A model generated the notes under the pieces. The model was not told where the DNA came from. It saw only the letters and a list, made by a program, of their open reading frames with translations, and made no database searches. A stretch of 64,000 nucleotides of DNA from JALHST01 sp038316335 (GTDB taxonomy: Bacteria; Bacteroidota; Bacteroidia; Flavobacteriales; Flavobacteriaceae): NCBI GenBank assembly GCA_038316335.1, contig JBBQAM010000006.1, positions 48,950 through 112,949 on the forward strand, given 5' to 3'. Position 1 is the first letter of the stretch. Each line of letters begins with the position of its first letter. The position numbers and the translations under genes are program-made. Shown one piece after another: positions 15,815 through 25,913 of this stretch.

Positions 15815-18034
15815 ATGCCAAGAATTTTCTATACAAACACAGACGAAGCGCCAGCCTTGGCCACAGAATCTTTCCTGCCCATAATTAAGGCCTTTGCAAA
15901 ATCGTCTGGAATACGCATTGAAACTAAGGATATATCGTTATCAGGAAGGATCATTGCCAATTTTTCCGACTTTCTCGATGCCTCGCAAAGGATGGATAAT
16001 GATCTTGAGGAATTGGGTAAAATGGCAACGGACCCCGAAGCCAATATTATCAAGTTACCGAACATAAGTGCTTCATTACCTCAACTAAAGGAAGCCATTG
16101 CCGAATTACAAGGAAAAGGATACGCACTTCCAAAGTATCCTGATGAACCTGCCGACGCCAAGGAAAAAGAAATCAGATCGCGATACGACAAAATAAAGGG
16201 AAGTGCCGTCAATCCGGTGCTTCGTGAAGGCAATTCAGACCGAAGAGCCCCTAGGGCAGTGAAGAATTATGCCAAAAAGAACCCCCATTCTATGGGCGCA
16301 TGGAACGCCGCGTCTAAAACGCATGTGGCTACCATGTCACATGGGGATTTCAAAGCCAATGAAAAATCGATAACCCTTACCAAGGGGACCGATATTCGCG
16401 TCGACTTGCTAAAAGCGGATGGTTCAACGACCGTGCTTAAAGACAAAATAAAATTGCTTGATGGCGAAATCATTGATGCCACCGTAATGAGCAAGAATGA
16501 CCTGATTCAATTTTTGAAAAATGCCGTAGAATCGGCCAAAAAAGAAGGGGTACTCTTCTCAATCCATTTGAAGGCCACCATGATGAAGGTATCCGATCCG
16601 ATTATTTTTGGACATGCGTTGCTCGTCTATTTTGCCGATGTTTTTAAGAAGCATCAGGCCATCTTTGATTCAATTGGCGTAAATGCCCGTGATGGCCTCG
16701 AAAATTTATTAAGGAAGGTTACCGAATTACCTTCGGATATAAGAACGGAAATTGAAAACGACATTAAGACGGCTATTAAGAACGGTCCTGAATTGGCCAT
16801 GGTAAATTCAGAAAGGGGAATTACCAATCTGCATGTTCCTAGTGACATCATCATTGATGCTTCAATGCCCGCAATGATCCGCAATTCGGGAAAAATGTAT
16901 AATACCGAAGGTAAATTACAGGACATAATCGCTGTGATTCCTGATAGCAGTTATGCTGGAATTTATTCAGCGACCATAGATTTCTGCAAGAAATATGGCG
17001 CTTTCGATCCTAGGACTATGGGGACCGTCCCCAATGTAGGTTTGATGGCACAAAAAGCGGAAGAATATGGCTCTCATGATAAGACCTTTGAAATTGCAGC
17101 CTCCGGAAAGGTTTTGGTAATCGATACCCATTCAGGGGAAATCCTTTTAGAACACAACGTTGAAGAAGGCGATATTTGGAGAATGTGCCAGACAAAGGAT
17201 GCCCCTATCCAGGATTGGGTCAGATTGGCGGTTTCTAGGGCACAGGCAACCCATGTTCCCACGATTTTTTGGTTAGAAGCCTCAAGGGCACACGACCGGG
17301 AATTGATAAAAAAGGTAAAACTATACCTTAAAGACCATGATACAACGGGCTTGGATATTCGAATTTGTGACCCAATCGAGGCAACCGAATTTACATTACG
17401 CCGCCTAAAGGATGGTAAGGATACTATTTCGGTCTCCGGCAATGTCTTGCGCGACTATCTTACGGATCTTTTTCCGATTCTCGAGGTCGGTACTAGTGCC
17501 AAAATGTTATCAATTGTTCCATTAATGAATGGTGGCGGACTATTTGAGACCGGTGCCGGTGGTTGTGCACCAAAACATGTTGAGCAATTTTTGGAAGAAG
17601 GCCATTTACGATGGGATTCTCTTGGTGAATTTTTAGCACTCGGGGTTTCCTTGGAATTTTATGGTGAAAAAAACAACAATGAAAAAGCACGCATTTTAGC
17701 TGATGCGCTTGATAACGCCACTGAAAAGTTTTTGGACAACGACAAATCCCCCTCACGAAAAGTAAAAGAACTTGACACCCGAGGAAGCCATTTCTACCTT
17801 GCCTTATATTGGGCACAGGCTTTGGCAAAACAAAACAACGACCTTGAACTAAAATCCCTTTTCGTAAAAATTGCCAATGAGCTGGAAACCAACGAATCGA
17901 GGATTATCGATGAACTGACCACTGCTCAAGGTTCCCCACAGGAAATTGGCGGTTATTACAGACCTGATGAACTGCTTATGGCCAAGGCCATGCGACCTAG
18001 TGCTAAATTCAATGAGATTCTCCAACATATTTAA
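15815..18034 (+). CDS. icd: NADP-dependent isocitrate dehydrogenase, monomeric type
   Basis: TCA-cycle enzyme converting isocitrate to 2-oxoglutarate with NADPH formation. At 739 residues and with the N terminus MPRIFYTNTDEAPALATESF it belongs to the large monomeric class, unrelated in length to the 45-kDa dimeric enzyme. Class features include HGDFKANEKSIT, IIDASMPAMIRNSGKM and the C-terminal RPSAKFNEIL. The gene stands alone, followed by a hairpin at 18058. The start at 15815 is the first ATG after the -7-like TATATTTG. Confidence 0.97.
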   Translation: MPRIFYTNTDEAPALATESFLPIIKAFAKSSGIRIETKDISLSGRIIANFSDFLDASQRMDNDLEELGKMATDPEANIIKLPNISASLPQLKEAIAELQGKGYALPKYPDEPADAKEKEIRSRYDKIKGSAVNPVLREGNSDRRAPRAVKNYAKKNPHSMGAWNAASKTHVATMSHGDFKANEKSITLTKGTDIRVDLLKADGSTTVLKDKIKLLDGEIIDATVMSKNDLIQFLKNAVESAKKEGVLFSIHLKATMMKVSDPIIFGHALLVYFADVFKKHQAIFDSIGVNARDGLENLLRKVTELPSDIRTEIENDIKTAIKNGPELAMVNSERGITNLHVPSDIIIDASMPAMIRNSGKMYNTEGKLQDIIAVIPDSSYAGIYSATIDFCKKYGAFDPRTMGTVPNVGLMAQKAEEYGSHDKTFEIAASGKVLVIDTHSGEILLEHNVEEGDIWRMCQTKDAPIQDWVRLAVSRAQATHVPTIFWLEASRAHDRELIKKVKLYLKDHDTTGLDIRICDPIEATEFTLRRLKDGKDTISVSGNVLRDYLTDLFPILEVGTSAKMLSIVPLMNGGGLFETGAGGCAPKHVEQFLEEGHLRWDSLGEFLALGVSLEFYGEKNNNEKARILADALDNATEKFLDNDKSPSRKVKELDTRGSHFYLALYWAQALAKQNNDLELKSLFVKIANELETNESRIIDELTTAQGSPQEIGGYYRPDELLMAKAMRPSAKFNEILQHI

Positions 18035-18057
18035 AAGGATAGGTACGTTTTCAAATA

Positions 18058-18092
18058 ATGGCCCTTGCAGCAAGGCATGGGCCTTTTATTTT
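18058..18092 (+). terminator. Probable terminator of icd
   Basis: TGGCCC and GGGCC pair around an inner TTGC/GCAA stem, followed by CTTTTATTTT. The loop is imperfect, so it is a moderate-quality terminator. Confidence 0.55.
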
Positions 18093-18147
18093 AAATAATT
18101 GTTAACACGGGCAACACACTTTTATTTCTTACTACATTTATAAAAAA

Positions 18148-20526
18148 TTGCAATTGAAGGACCCACGTACTATTGCTTTCCTATTTTTTATCTTAAGCTG
18201 CTTTAAAGCATTCCCGCAACAAAAATTCACACTGAGTGGCACCGTCTACGAAGCAGCAAGTAATGAAACGTTAATTGGTGTTACCGTTGCGGTACCAGCC
18301 CTGAGAACCGGTGTAACTACCAACGAATATGGTTTTTATTCACTAACGCTTCCGGAAGGGGAATATGCAATCCAAATAAGTTATTTAGGGTTTAGTGATG
18401 TTATTCAAACAGTTTCCCTGACGAAAAATATTGCGCTTAATTTTCATCTGTTGGAAGAGGCAGAACAATTGGATGAAGTAGTCATTACCGAGGATGTGGA
18501 GAAAGTCGATATTCGAAAGCCCCAGATGAGCGTCAATGTTATGTCGGCTGCGACTATTAAAAAAATCCCCGTGATTTTAGGGGAAGCTGATGTTATAAAA
18601 TCGATTCTTCTATTGCCAGGAGTAACCAATGCCGGAGAAGGTGCATCTGGTTTTAATGTCCGAGGCGGTTCAGTCGATCAAAATCTCATTCTTCTCGATG
18701 AAGCTACGATCTTTAACTCCTCTCATTTGTTTGGCTTTTTCTCTGTGTTTAATCCAGATGCCATCAAGGACATAAAATTGTACAAAGGGGGCATTCCCGC
18801 ACGGTATGGCGGACGGGTATCCTCAGTCTTGGATATTTTTCAAAAAGAGGGCAATAGTAAGGAGTTGAAAATAAACGGAGGTATTGGCGCAGTGGCAAGT
18901 CGCCTGTTGGTAGAGGGACCTATCATAAAAGATAAAGCTGCATTTCTAATAGGTGGAAGAGCCTCATATGCGCATTTGTTTTTACCTCTTTTTCAAGTTG
19001 ACAATACCGCCTATTTCTATGATTTGAATACCAAAATCAATTTCAATGTCGATACGCGCAATAGCCTATTTTTGTCAGGGTATTTTGGCCGGGACGTTTT
19101 TGGTATTAGTGATAGCTTTGTAAACACCTACGGCAACGCAGTAGGTAATTTTAGATGGAATCATCTGTTCTCCGATAAACTATTTTCGAATCTTTCCCTG
19201 ATATATTCTGATTACTACTATGGATTGAAATTAGATTTTGTAGGCTTTAATTGGAATTCAGGTATCAGAAATTTCAATGTCAAGTACGATTTGAAGGATT
19301 ATATCAGTGACAAACTTCAAGTCAATTATGGCCTAAATAATATTTACTATCAATTCAATCCCGGCAAAATTGAACCTAGTAACGCCAATTCTGGTATTTT
19401 AGAGGAGCAGTTGATTCAAAAGTATGCGAATGAGTTTGCGGCATACGTGGATATAGAGCACCGGATTACAGAAAATTTGAGTGTTGGGTATGGCATTCGA
19501 TTTAGCAATTTTGTCCGTTTAGGGCAGGATGAATTGAATCTATATGCCGATGGTAAGGCCGTTGAATACAACCGTACCTTACAAATTTATCAGGAGGGTA
19601 AGCCATATGAAACCGTCGATCCAGGGCATGGGAGTTTAGCAACCTTCAATAATTTTGAGCCCAGGCTTTCCGTTTCATATACCTTGGACGAAGCAACCTC
19701 GTTGAAGGCCAGTTATACACGTTTGACCCAATACCTGCATTTATTATCGAATACCAGTTCCCCTACCCCGCTTGATGTTTGGACGCCTAGTGGCTCCTTT
19801 ATAAAGCCACAGCTTCTTGATCAATATGCTTTCGGATATTTTAAAAACCTGGATCGAAGCAACTATTCGGTCGAATCGGAAGTGTTCTATAAAACGGTTC
19901 AGAACCGAATCGATTATATTGACGGTGCCAACCTGATTGCTAACAAGGCCATAGAACAGGTGATTTTAAATGGTCAGGCTCGGGCGTACGGACTTGAACT
20001 GCTTTTACGTAAAAACGAGGGGCAATTTCAAGGTTGGCTGGCGTATACACTTTCAAAGTCTGAGCAGCGTACTCCCGGAAGAAACGCCAGCGAACCTGGG
20101 CTCAATAATGGGGAATGGTATAACACACCGTATGATAAAACACATGATGTTTCATTCTATGGAAGTTATGAGCTTAATGAAAAGTGGAGTTTTAATACCA
20201 ATTTCGTATTCCAGACAGGGCAACCAACCAATTATCCGATTGGCCAGTTTGAATTTCAGGGCTTGACGATTCCGTATTACGGGCAGCGCAATCAGGCAAG
20301 ACTACCGGCGTACCATCGCCTAGATCTATCGGCCACGATGGTTCCTAGGAAAAATAGAGGCAGAAAGTGGCAGGCCGAATGGGTTTTTAGTATTTATAAT
20401 GTATACAATAGAAAAAATTCAGCCTCCATTAATTTTAGTCGCAATCAGGATACTGGGGTCAATGAAGCCGTGCGTACTTCCATATTTGGAATTGTACCTG
20501 CAGTAACGTATAACTTTAAGTTTTAG
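18148..20526 (+). CDS. TonB-dependent receptor with carboxypeptidase-regulatory-like N-terminal domain
   Basis: Outer-membrane transporter of 792 residues that starts with TTG at 18148; this gives a proper signal peptide ending near FPQ (residue 24). A CarboxypepD_reg-like beta domain follows (about 28-110, with GTVYEAASNETLIGVTV), then the plug (about 130-230, with GASGFNVRGGSVDQNLILLD) and a beta barrel ending in aromatic YNFKF. The substrate is unknown. It is followed after 3 bases by a DUF4249 lipoprotein gene, a recurring pair in Bacteroidota. No SusD gene is present, so it is not a classical SusCD pair. Confidence 0.9.
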   Translation: MQLKDPRTIAFLFFILSCFKAFPQQKFTLSGTVYEAASNETLIGVTVAVPALRTGVTTNEYGFYSLTLPEGEYAIQISYLGFSDVIQTVSLTKNIALNFHLLEEAEQLDEVVITEDVEKVDIRKPQMSVNVMSAATIKKIPVILGEADVIKSILLLPGVTNAGEGASGFNVRGGSVDQNLILLDEATIFNSSHLFGFFSVFNPDAIKDIKLYKGGIPARYGGRVSSVLDIFQKEGNSKELKINGGIGAVASRLLVEGPIIKDKAAFLIGGRASYAHLFLPLFQVDNTAYFYDLNTKINFNVDTRNSLFLSGYFGRDVFGISDSFVNTYGNAVGNFRWNHLFSDKLFSNLSLIYSDYYYGLKLDFVGFNWNSGIRNFNVKYDLKDYISDKLQVNYGLNNIYYQFNPGKIEPSNANSGILEEQLIQKYANEFAAYVDIEHRITENLSVGYGIRFSNFVRLGQDELNLYADGKAVEYNRTLQIYQEGKPYETVDPGHGSLATFNNFEPRLSVSYTLDEATSLKASYTRLTQYLHLLSNTSSPTPLDVWTPSGSFIKPQLLDQYAFGYFKNLDRSNYSVESEVFYKTVQNRIDYIDGANLIANKAIEQVILNGQARAYGLELLLRKNEGQFQGWLAYTLSKSEQRTPGRNASEPGLNNGEWYNTPYDKTHDVSFYGSYELNEKWSFNTNFVFQTGQPTNYPIGQFEFQGLTIPYYGQRNQARLPAYHRLDLSATMVPRKNRGRKWQAEWVFSIYNVYNRKNSASINFSRNQDTGVNEAVRTSIFGIVPAVTYNFKF

Positions 20527-20529
20527 CAT

Positions 20530-21345
20530 ATGCGAAAAAACATTTTCCCTTTAATTCTCTTGATCATTATGGTGGGATGTCAGGACGTAATCGAAGTCGA
20601 AGTACCCATTGATAAACCAAGACTTGTCATTGATGCTGTGATACGCTTATATGACGTATCACAACCAACCATAGTGGTTCAAGTAACTGCGAGTAAAACA
20701 AGTCCGTTTTTTGAAGAGATACAAGCCGCTAACTTGACACATATCACACTCACCAATAGTGCGGATAAAACGAGCGTTGCCCTTAATGAACTGGCGCCCA
20801 ATACAGGTATTTATACCAGGGAAGTTGATCAAACCATGCTGACCGACGGACCGCTTGAATTGGCCATTGATTATGAAGGGCAGCAGTACCTTGCGAGTGC
20901 CCGGTTTGTCCCTAGCGTTCCAATCGATAGTTTAGTTCAAGGAGAAGGAACTTTGTTTACCGGTAAAGAAACCGAAGTACAATTATCATTTACAGATGCC
21001 AAGGACAGAACCGATTTTTATCTTTTTGATTTTCATTTCGATCAGTATTTGGTTTCCGAGGACACCTTCTATCCCGGTCAATCATTTCAATTCTCCTATT
21101 TCTACGATGAGGGTTTAGACCCAGGAACGGAACTCGAAATTAGCCTTCTCGGAGTTGATGAGCCATTTTTTAATTATATGAGCCAATTGATCATACAAAG
21201 TGGCGGAGACCAAGGTCCGTTTCAATCACAAGCGGCTACAGTCAAAGGGAATATTATCAACACCACTGAACCAGATAATTTTGCCTTGGGCTACTTTGCT
21301 GTTTGTCAAGCCTTTTCCGATTCATTGTTGATAAAAGAAAAATAG
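20530..21345 (+). CDS. DUF4249 family lipoprotein
   Basis: Exported lipoprotein of 271 residues. The signal peptide ends in the lipobox IMVGC with the acylated cysteine C17. The body, rich in beta strands, starts with DVIEVEVPIDKPRLVIDAVI, the typical opening of DUF4249 proteins. It is coupled to the preceding TonB receptor (3-base gap) and is likely its surface or periplasmic partner, as inferred from context. No catalytic motif is visible. Confidence 0.85.
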   Translation: MRKNIFPLILLIIMVGCQDVIEVEVPIDKPRLVIDAVIRLYDVSQPTIVVQVTASKTSPFFEEIQAANLTHITLTNSADKTSVALNELAPNTGIYTREVDQTMLTDGPLELAIDYEGQQYLASARFVPSVPIDSLVQGEGTLFTGKETEVQLSFTDAKDRTDFYLFDFHFDQYLVSEDTFYPGQSFQFSYFYDEGLDPGTELEISLLGVDEPFFNYMSQLIIQSGGDQGPFQSQAATVKGNIINTTEPDNFALGYFAVCQAFSDSLLIKEK

Positions 21346-21598
21346 GCTACTCCTGTTCTAGGGCTTGTTAAATTTCGTAAGCTAGGTAGCAACGCGTTCT
21401 AATTCGCTTATCCCGCTTTTTTTTGGCGAAACCTAAATTTCAAGAATCACTTCAAGCCGTACTTCAACCCCATTTTTTGAATTTATAGATACTATATCCT
21501 TGCCACATCGCAAAAAATCCTAAATAATATTGCGTCGATTCGCTCGCTAGGTTTGGGCGATAATTGGTATTTTTGGTAAAACGCGACGCCACTTTCCT

Positions 21599-21829
21599 AT
21601 GAAAACTGATAAAGACTTACTCGTCAAGGGATTGAAATATGTAGCCTATACGATAGCCATCATGTTCATAGCACCAGTAGTTCTTTATGAAGCATTCAAA
21701 AATCAGGGGCATCCTTGGTTTTGGCCCGTTCTTATAACTGGGGGCCTCTTGGCAATCGCTGCCATCGCTTTAGGCTTTTATAGCATGAAAGTGATAATGG
21801 ATGCCTTTTTCGGAACAAAAAAAAACTAA
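21599..21829 (+). CDS. Small membrane protein, DUF6095 family
   Basis: Protein of 76 residues with two transmembrane helices (about 14-31 and 41-62) joined by a short loop containing NQGHPWFWP. The N terminus MKTDKDLLVKGLKY and the layout fit DUF6095, a family I know only from flavobacteria. No function is known. A TATTTTTG element at 21568-21575 could be its promoter -7 box, without a clear TTG. The 253 bases upstream contain nothing I can identify. Confidence 0.75.
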   Translation: MKTDKDLLVKGLKYVAYTIAIMFIAPVVLYEAFKNQGHPWFWPVLITGGLLAIAAIALGFYSMKVIMDAFFGTKKN

Positions 21830-21909
21830 TGCCTCATGGCATTTAATGATTTGGGCAAAACTTTCGTTCTTAGTGCGGCAAGTAATAATGCCTTAAAATC
21901 TGTTATTAC

Positions 21910-22617
21910 CTATTCCTTTACGCCTTTTTTTTGGGTATTCCATTTATTGGTTAGCTCTGAAAAATCGTAATTCAAAGCCGACTTCTGCCGCACCAAGAGG
22001 CCTGAAGTAAATGCTCTTTGAAGTATGTCCTCAATAAGATAATCCTCTTGGATCAAATCTGGGGTATATTCTTCTTTGATACTGATCTTAAAAAATTTTG
22101 CAGTCGTGTTGTACCAAAAGGCCCGCCAGCCATTTCTGAGTTCCTTTACCAAATCAAAAGCCGTCTTCCCCGTCTGTCTATAAATGAGCTTGACCAAGAT
22201 TTGTCCTTCGGTTCTCGTCATCTTTTTAAGTTCATCCGAGAATTCTCCCTCAATGTACTTTTGCACCTCTCTTGTATATCTTTTACGAAGCCTGGGCTTC
22301 GTTATTTTTGCAAGGCTATCGTTTAGTTCGACCAAGCGTTCGGCTGCCAATTTTGCATACGGGTATACTTTAATGGTTTTTCGCCTTAAAATATAATACC
22401 GTAACTTCTCTTCATAATTCGAAAAATCAAGTTTCCCGAAAACATATACTTCGTCAAGGTCGATCGAGCTCCGAAATATCGAATCCCCTTCTATAATGAT
22501 AAGGCTCTCCTGTAAAGAGTCTATTGGGTGGTCTGGGATTTGGGATATCCCTAGAAAACAGACGGAGTTAAAAAAAAATAAAGCGAATCGTTTTTTCATT
22601 TTGCTAGTAGGCACCAT
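21910..22617 (-). CDS. DUF4294 domain-containing exported protein
   Basis: Protein of 235 residues with an N-terminal signal peptide (about residues 8-25). The central region has the DUF4294 hallmark LRYYILRRKTIKVYPYAKLA and a helical stretch ending EGQILVKLIYRQTG. A RALFF-like or catalytic motif is not visible. The function is unknown. It is divergent from the M42 peptidase gene and not part of an evident operon. Confidence 0.8.
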   Translation of the reverse strand: MVPTSKMKKRFALFFFNSVCFLGISQIPDHPIDSLQESLIIIEGDSIFRSSIDLDEVYVFGKLDFSNYEEKLRYYILRRKTIKVYPYAKLAAERLVELNDSLAKITKPRLRKRYTREVQKYIEGEFSDELKKMTRTEGQILVKLIYRQTGKTAFDLVKELRNGWRAFWYNTTAKFFKISIKEEYTPDLIQEDYLIEDILQRAFTSGLLVRQKSALNYDFSELTNKWNTQKKGVKE

Positions 22618-22704
22618 AGGCGAATCAAAATTAATGATAAAGATGTGATGTTATTATTAATTAAAAGTGAATATTGCTAAGTTTGCATCTAAATTGAAGC
22701 CTAA

Positions 22705-23793
22705 ATGAGCACGAGCAAGATACTTACGAAAAAATCACTTGATTTCTTTGAAAAATACCTCAACAATGCAGCCCCAACGGGATATGAATGGGAAGGTCAA
22801 AAACTATGGATGAATTATCTCAAGCCATACGTCGATACGTTCATTACCGATACCTACGGAACCGCGGTCGGGGTAATCAATCCAGATGAACCATACAAAG
22901 TGGTCATTGAAGGTCATTCTGATGAAATTTCTTGGTATGTAAACTATATTACTGATAACGGACTTATCTACGTGATTCGAAATGGAGGGAGCGATCATCA
23001 AATTGCGGCCTCGAAATGGGTCAATATTCATACTAAAAAAGGAATCGTAAAGGGAGTCTTTGGATGGCCTGCGATTCATACCAGAAAAGCCGACAAGGAA
23101 GAAGCCCCAAAACTGGATAATATTTTTATAGACATCGGTGCGAAAGACAAGGCAGAGGTTGAAAAATTAGGCGTTCATGTAGGTTGCGTTATAACCTACC
23201 CCGATACCTTTCATATCTTGAACAAAAACAAATTCGTCTGTAGGGCCATAGACAATCGTGCAGGCGGTTTTATGATCGCGGAGGTCGCAAGACTACTTCA
23301 TGAGAACAAGAAAAAGTTGCCTTTTGGGTTATATGTTACCAATTCTGTTCAAGAAGAAATCGGTCTTCGTGGCGCAGAAATGATAACGAATACCATTAAG
23401 CCGAATGTCGCCATCATTACAGATGTCTGCCATGATACTACGACCCCCATGATTGAGAAAAAAACTCAGGGACATACAGAAATCGGCGCAGGCCCAGTCA
23501 TTTCATATGCCCCGGCAGTTCAGAATAAATTACGGGAAAGAATAATCGAAACGGCAGAAAAGAAAAAAATACCGTTTCAGCGTATGGCAGCTTCCCGATC
23601 AACTGGTACAGACACAGATGCATTTGCCTATAGCAATGGTGGTGTGGCCTCGGCCTTGATTTCATTACCCTTGCGATATATGCATACCACCGTGGAAACA
23701 GTGCATCAAGACGATGTCGAGAATGTGATTCGATTGATTTATGAAACCTTGCTTACCATTAAGCCTGGAGAGACCTTTAGCTATTTTGAGTAG
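22705..23793 (+). CDS. M42 family metallopeptidase (FrvX-like)
   Basis: Cytosolic aminopeptidase or cellulase-related M42 peptidase of 362 residues with a di-metal site. Metal-binding and catalytic segments are seen as EGHSDEISW, CRAIDNRAGG, VQEEIGLRGA and IITDVCHD, and the late MHTTVE carries the last metal ligand. The start at 22705 gives a standard N terminus (SLDFFEKYLNNAAPTGYE). A TAAGTTTG element at 22678-22685 is a suitable -7 promoter box. It presumably trims peptides inside the cell. Confidence 0.93.
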   Translation: MSTSKILTKKSLDFFEKYLNNAAPTGYEWEGQKLWMNYLKPYVDTFITDTYGTAVGVINPDEPYKVVIEGHSDEISWYVNYITDNGLIYVIRNGGSDHQIAASKWVNIHTKKGIVKGVFGWPAIHTRKADKEEAPKLDNIFIDIGAKDKAEVEKLGVHVGCVITYPDTFHILNKNKFVCRAIDNRAGGFMIAEVARLLHENKKKLPFGLYVTNSVQEEIGLRGAEMITNTIKPNVAIITDVCHDTTTPMIEKKTQGHTEIGAGPVISYAPAVQNKLRERIIETAEKKKIPFQRMAASRSTGTDTDAFAYSNGGVASALISLPLRYMHTTVETVHQDDVENVIRLIYETLLTIKPGETFSYFE

Positions 23794-23855
23794 ACACTAT
23801 TGAAATTTCTAGCCTTTTAAAAGGAGGATGAAGGTATATAAACACGCATATTCCC

Positions 23856-24404
23856 ATGGATGAATTAGTTGACATCCTCGATGCACATGGAAATAGCACC
23901 GGGAAAATCCTCCTTAAATCAGAGGCACATTACTTAGGGCTGTTCCATCCAACAGTGCATATATGGTTCTACACAAAAAATGGAAAGATACTACTACAGC
24001 AAAGGGCCAAGAACAAGGATACCCATCCCCTTTTATGGGACGTTTCGGTAGCAGGTCATATCGGGGCCGGAGAGGAAATCGAAGTTTCAGCCCTACGTGA
24101 GGTTTCTGAGGAAATCGGGCTTAAGATAATGGCAAGGGACCTCCAAAAAATTGGAGTTTTCAAAGGGATCCATCTCCACGCGAATGGGTTGAACGACTGC
24201 GAATTTCATCATACATTCATCTCCGAACTAAAAGTACCATTACAAGATCTTCAAAAGCAGGATAGTGAGGTGGCTGCATTGAAACTAATTCCGATTACAC
24301 AATTTGCTGAGGAAACATGGGGCTTGGCCAATCCTAAAAAATATGTACCACATGGTACCCCGTATTACAAAACAATTATCAAGGCGATAAAAGCCTGTTT
24401 ATAA
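23856..24404 (+). CDS. NUDIX hydrolase, IDI-like
   Basis: Protein of 182 residues with a complete Nudix box: G, five residues, E, seven residues, REVSEEIG. The layout, with DAHGNSTG near the N terminus and HPTVHIWFY ahead of the box, resembles the YfcD/isopentenyl-diphosphate-isomerase-like Nudix subgroup. The reaction is hydrolysis of a nucleoside-diphosphate-linked compound; the substrate is not evident. Its last 6 bases overlap the convergent hisS gene. Confidence 0.9.
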   Translation: MDELVDILDAHGNSTGKILLKSEAHYLGLFHPTVHIWFYTKNGKILLQQRAKNKDTHPLLWDVSVAGHIGAGEEIEVSALREVSEEIGLKIMARDLQKIGVFKGIHLHANGLNDCEFHHTFISELKVPLQDLQKQDSEVAALKLIPITQFAEETWGLANPKKYVPHGTPYYKTIIKAIKACL

Positions 24405-25775
24405 GTCTTTTTCAAAATCGGCCGGAGCATCCAAACTATACGTTTTTTGGCTTCCTTGAGCCATATTCTTCACAACGAATTTATTTTCATTCACCTCTTT
24501 TTCCCCAATAAAGATTACATAGGGTACGCAACGGTTATTTGCATATTTAAGTTGCTTTTGAATCTTCGCTTCTGTCGGATAAACATCGGTTTTTATTCCT
24601 AATCTTCTGAGTTTGGTAGCCAATTTTAAGGAGGTCAACGCCTCCTGCTCTCCAAAATTCAAGCAAAGTACCTGTAGATATTGATCGATCGTCTTAGGGA
24701 AAAGCGCTAATTCTTCCAAAACCAGATATATGCGATCCAATCCGAATGAGATGCCAACCCCACTAACATCGTTAAGCCCAAAAATACCAGTGAGGTCGTC
24801 ATACCTTCCTCCACCTCCTATTGATCCCATGTCTACTTCCTTGGGGGCTGCTACCTCGAAGATGGTCCCTGTATAGTAGTTGAGTCCGCGTGCCAAAGTA
24901 ACATCAATAGCAAGGCTGGCCGACCGAAGGCCTACTTCCTGGATACGATTTAGAATAAATGAAAGTTCTTCGACCCCTTGTGTTCCTTCCGGTGAATCGA
25001 TCAGAAGTTCCTTAAGGGTATTTAGTTGCTCAAAATTGTTGCCTGACAATGAGAAAAGCGGTGCCGCCTTTTGAATTGCGGCCTCCGAAATTCCTTTTCC
25101 CAACATTTCTGCTTTTACACCTTCCTTCCCGATTTTATCTAATTTATCCAAGGCTACGGTAAAATCGACCAAATGCTGTTTTGCACCTATGACCTCAGCG
25201 ATTCCGGCCAGAACTTTACGATTGTTCACCTTTATGGTTATCCCAGGTAAGGAAAGTGCTTCAAAAACAGCATCGTATAGTTGGATGAATTCTACTTCTT
25301 GTAAAAGTGAATTGGCCCCGACTACATCTGCATCGCATTGAAAAAACTCACGAAAACGACCTTTTTGTGGTCGGTCTGCCCTCCAAACTGGCTGAATCTG
25401 ATAGCGTTTGAATGGAAAATCCAGTTCGTTTTGATGCATGACCACATAGCGCGCAAAAGGGACCGTCAAATCATATCTTAGGGCCTTTTCAGAAATCTTT
25501 GGAGTAAGTGTTGCACTATTTTTAGAAGTGTAGGTAATACCATCTACCTTCGATAAATAATCCCCTGAATTCAGTATCTTAAAAATTAACCGATCACCCT
25601 CGTCGCCATATTTCCCCATAAGGGTCTCAGAATTCTCGAAAGACGGTGTTTCAATCGGCTGAAAACCAAATAATTCAAAATTCTTCCTAACAATGTCCTG
25701 AATATAGGTGCGCTTAGCGATTTCAGAAGGGGAAAAATCCCTTGTCCCCTTTGGTATGCTTGGTTTTTGTGCCAT
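24399..25775 (-). CDS. hisS: Histidyl-tRNA synthetase
   Basis: Class II aminoacyl-tRNA synthetase of 458 residues that charges tRNA-His. Motif 2 is visible as FREFFQCDAD, the histidine-specific LARGLNYYTG and GSIGGGGRYDDL segments are present, and the C-terminal anticodon-binding domain contains LGIKTDVYPTEAKIQKQLKYA. It has its own strong promoter 20 bases upstream and stands as a single-gene unit. Confidence 0.96.
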   Translation of the reverse strand: MAQKPSIPKGTRDFSPSEIAKRTYIQDIVRKNFELFGFQPIETPSFENSETLMGKYGDEGDRLIFKILNSGDYLSKVDGITYTSKNSATLTPKISEKALRYDLTVPFARYVVMHQNELDFPFKRYQIQPVWRADRPQKGRFREFFQCDADVVGANSLLQEVEFIQLYDAVFEALSLPGITIKVNNRKVLAGIAEVIGAKQHLVDFTVALDKLDKIGKEGVKAEMLGKGISEAAIQKAAPLFSLSGNNFEQLNTLKELLIDSPEGTQGVEELSFILNRIQEVGLRSASLAIDVTLARGLNYYTGTIFEVAAPKEVDMGSIGGGGRYDDLTGIFGLNDVSGVGISFGLDRIYLVLEELALFPKTIDQYLQVLCLNFGEQEALTSLKLATKLRRLGIKTDVYPTEAKIQKQLKYANNRCVPYVIFIGEKEVNENKFVVKNMAQGSQKTYSLDAPADFEKDL

Positions 25776-25791
25776 TGGTCTTTTTCTAATG

Positions 25792-25822
25792 CAAATATAG
25801 GCCTCCCCCCTATCCCTTCCAA
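25792..25822 (-). promoter_or_regulatory. Promoter of hisS
   Basis: On the minus strand: TTG (25822-25820), 20-base spacer, TATATTTG (25799-25792). This is a full match to the Bacteroidota consensus, and predicts a leader of only about 10 bases before hisS. Confidence 0.75.
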
Positions 25823-25913
25823 AGGAGGGCAGACAACATTTGCCTTCATTTGAACTATTGTGATAAATTTAGTGCCTTAGAAAACTAAAATTAAAGCCTG
25901 AAATACATAGTTG

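Noticed and set aside
21346..21598. Decayed gene or insertion remnant between DUF4249 and DUF6095 genes
   Set aside because: No terminal repeats, no transposase-like frames and no similarity to the neighbours were visible.
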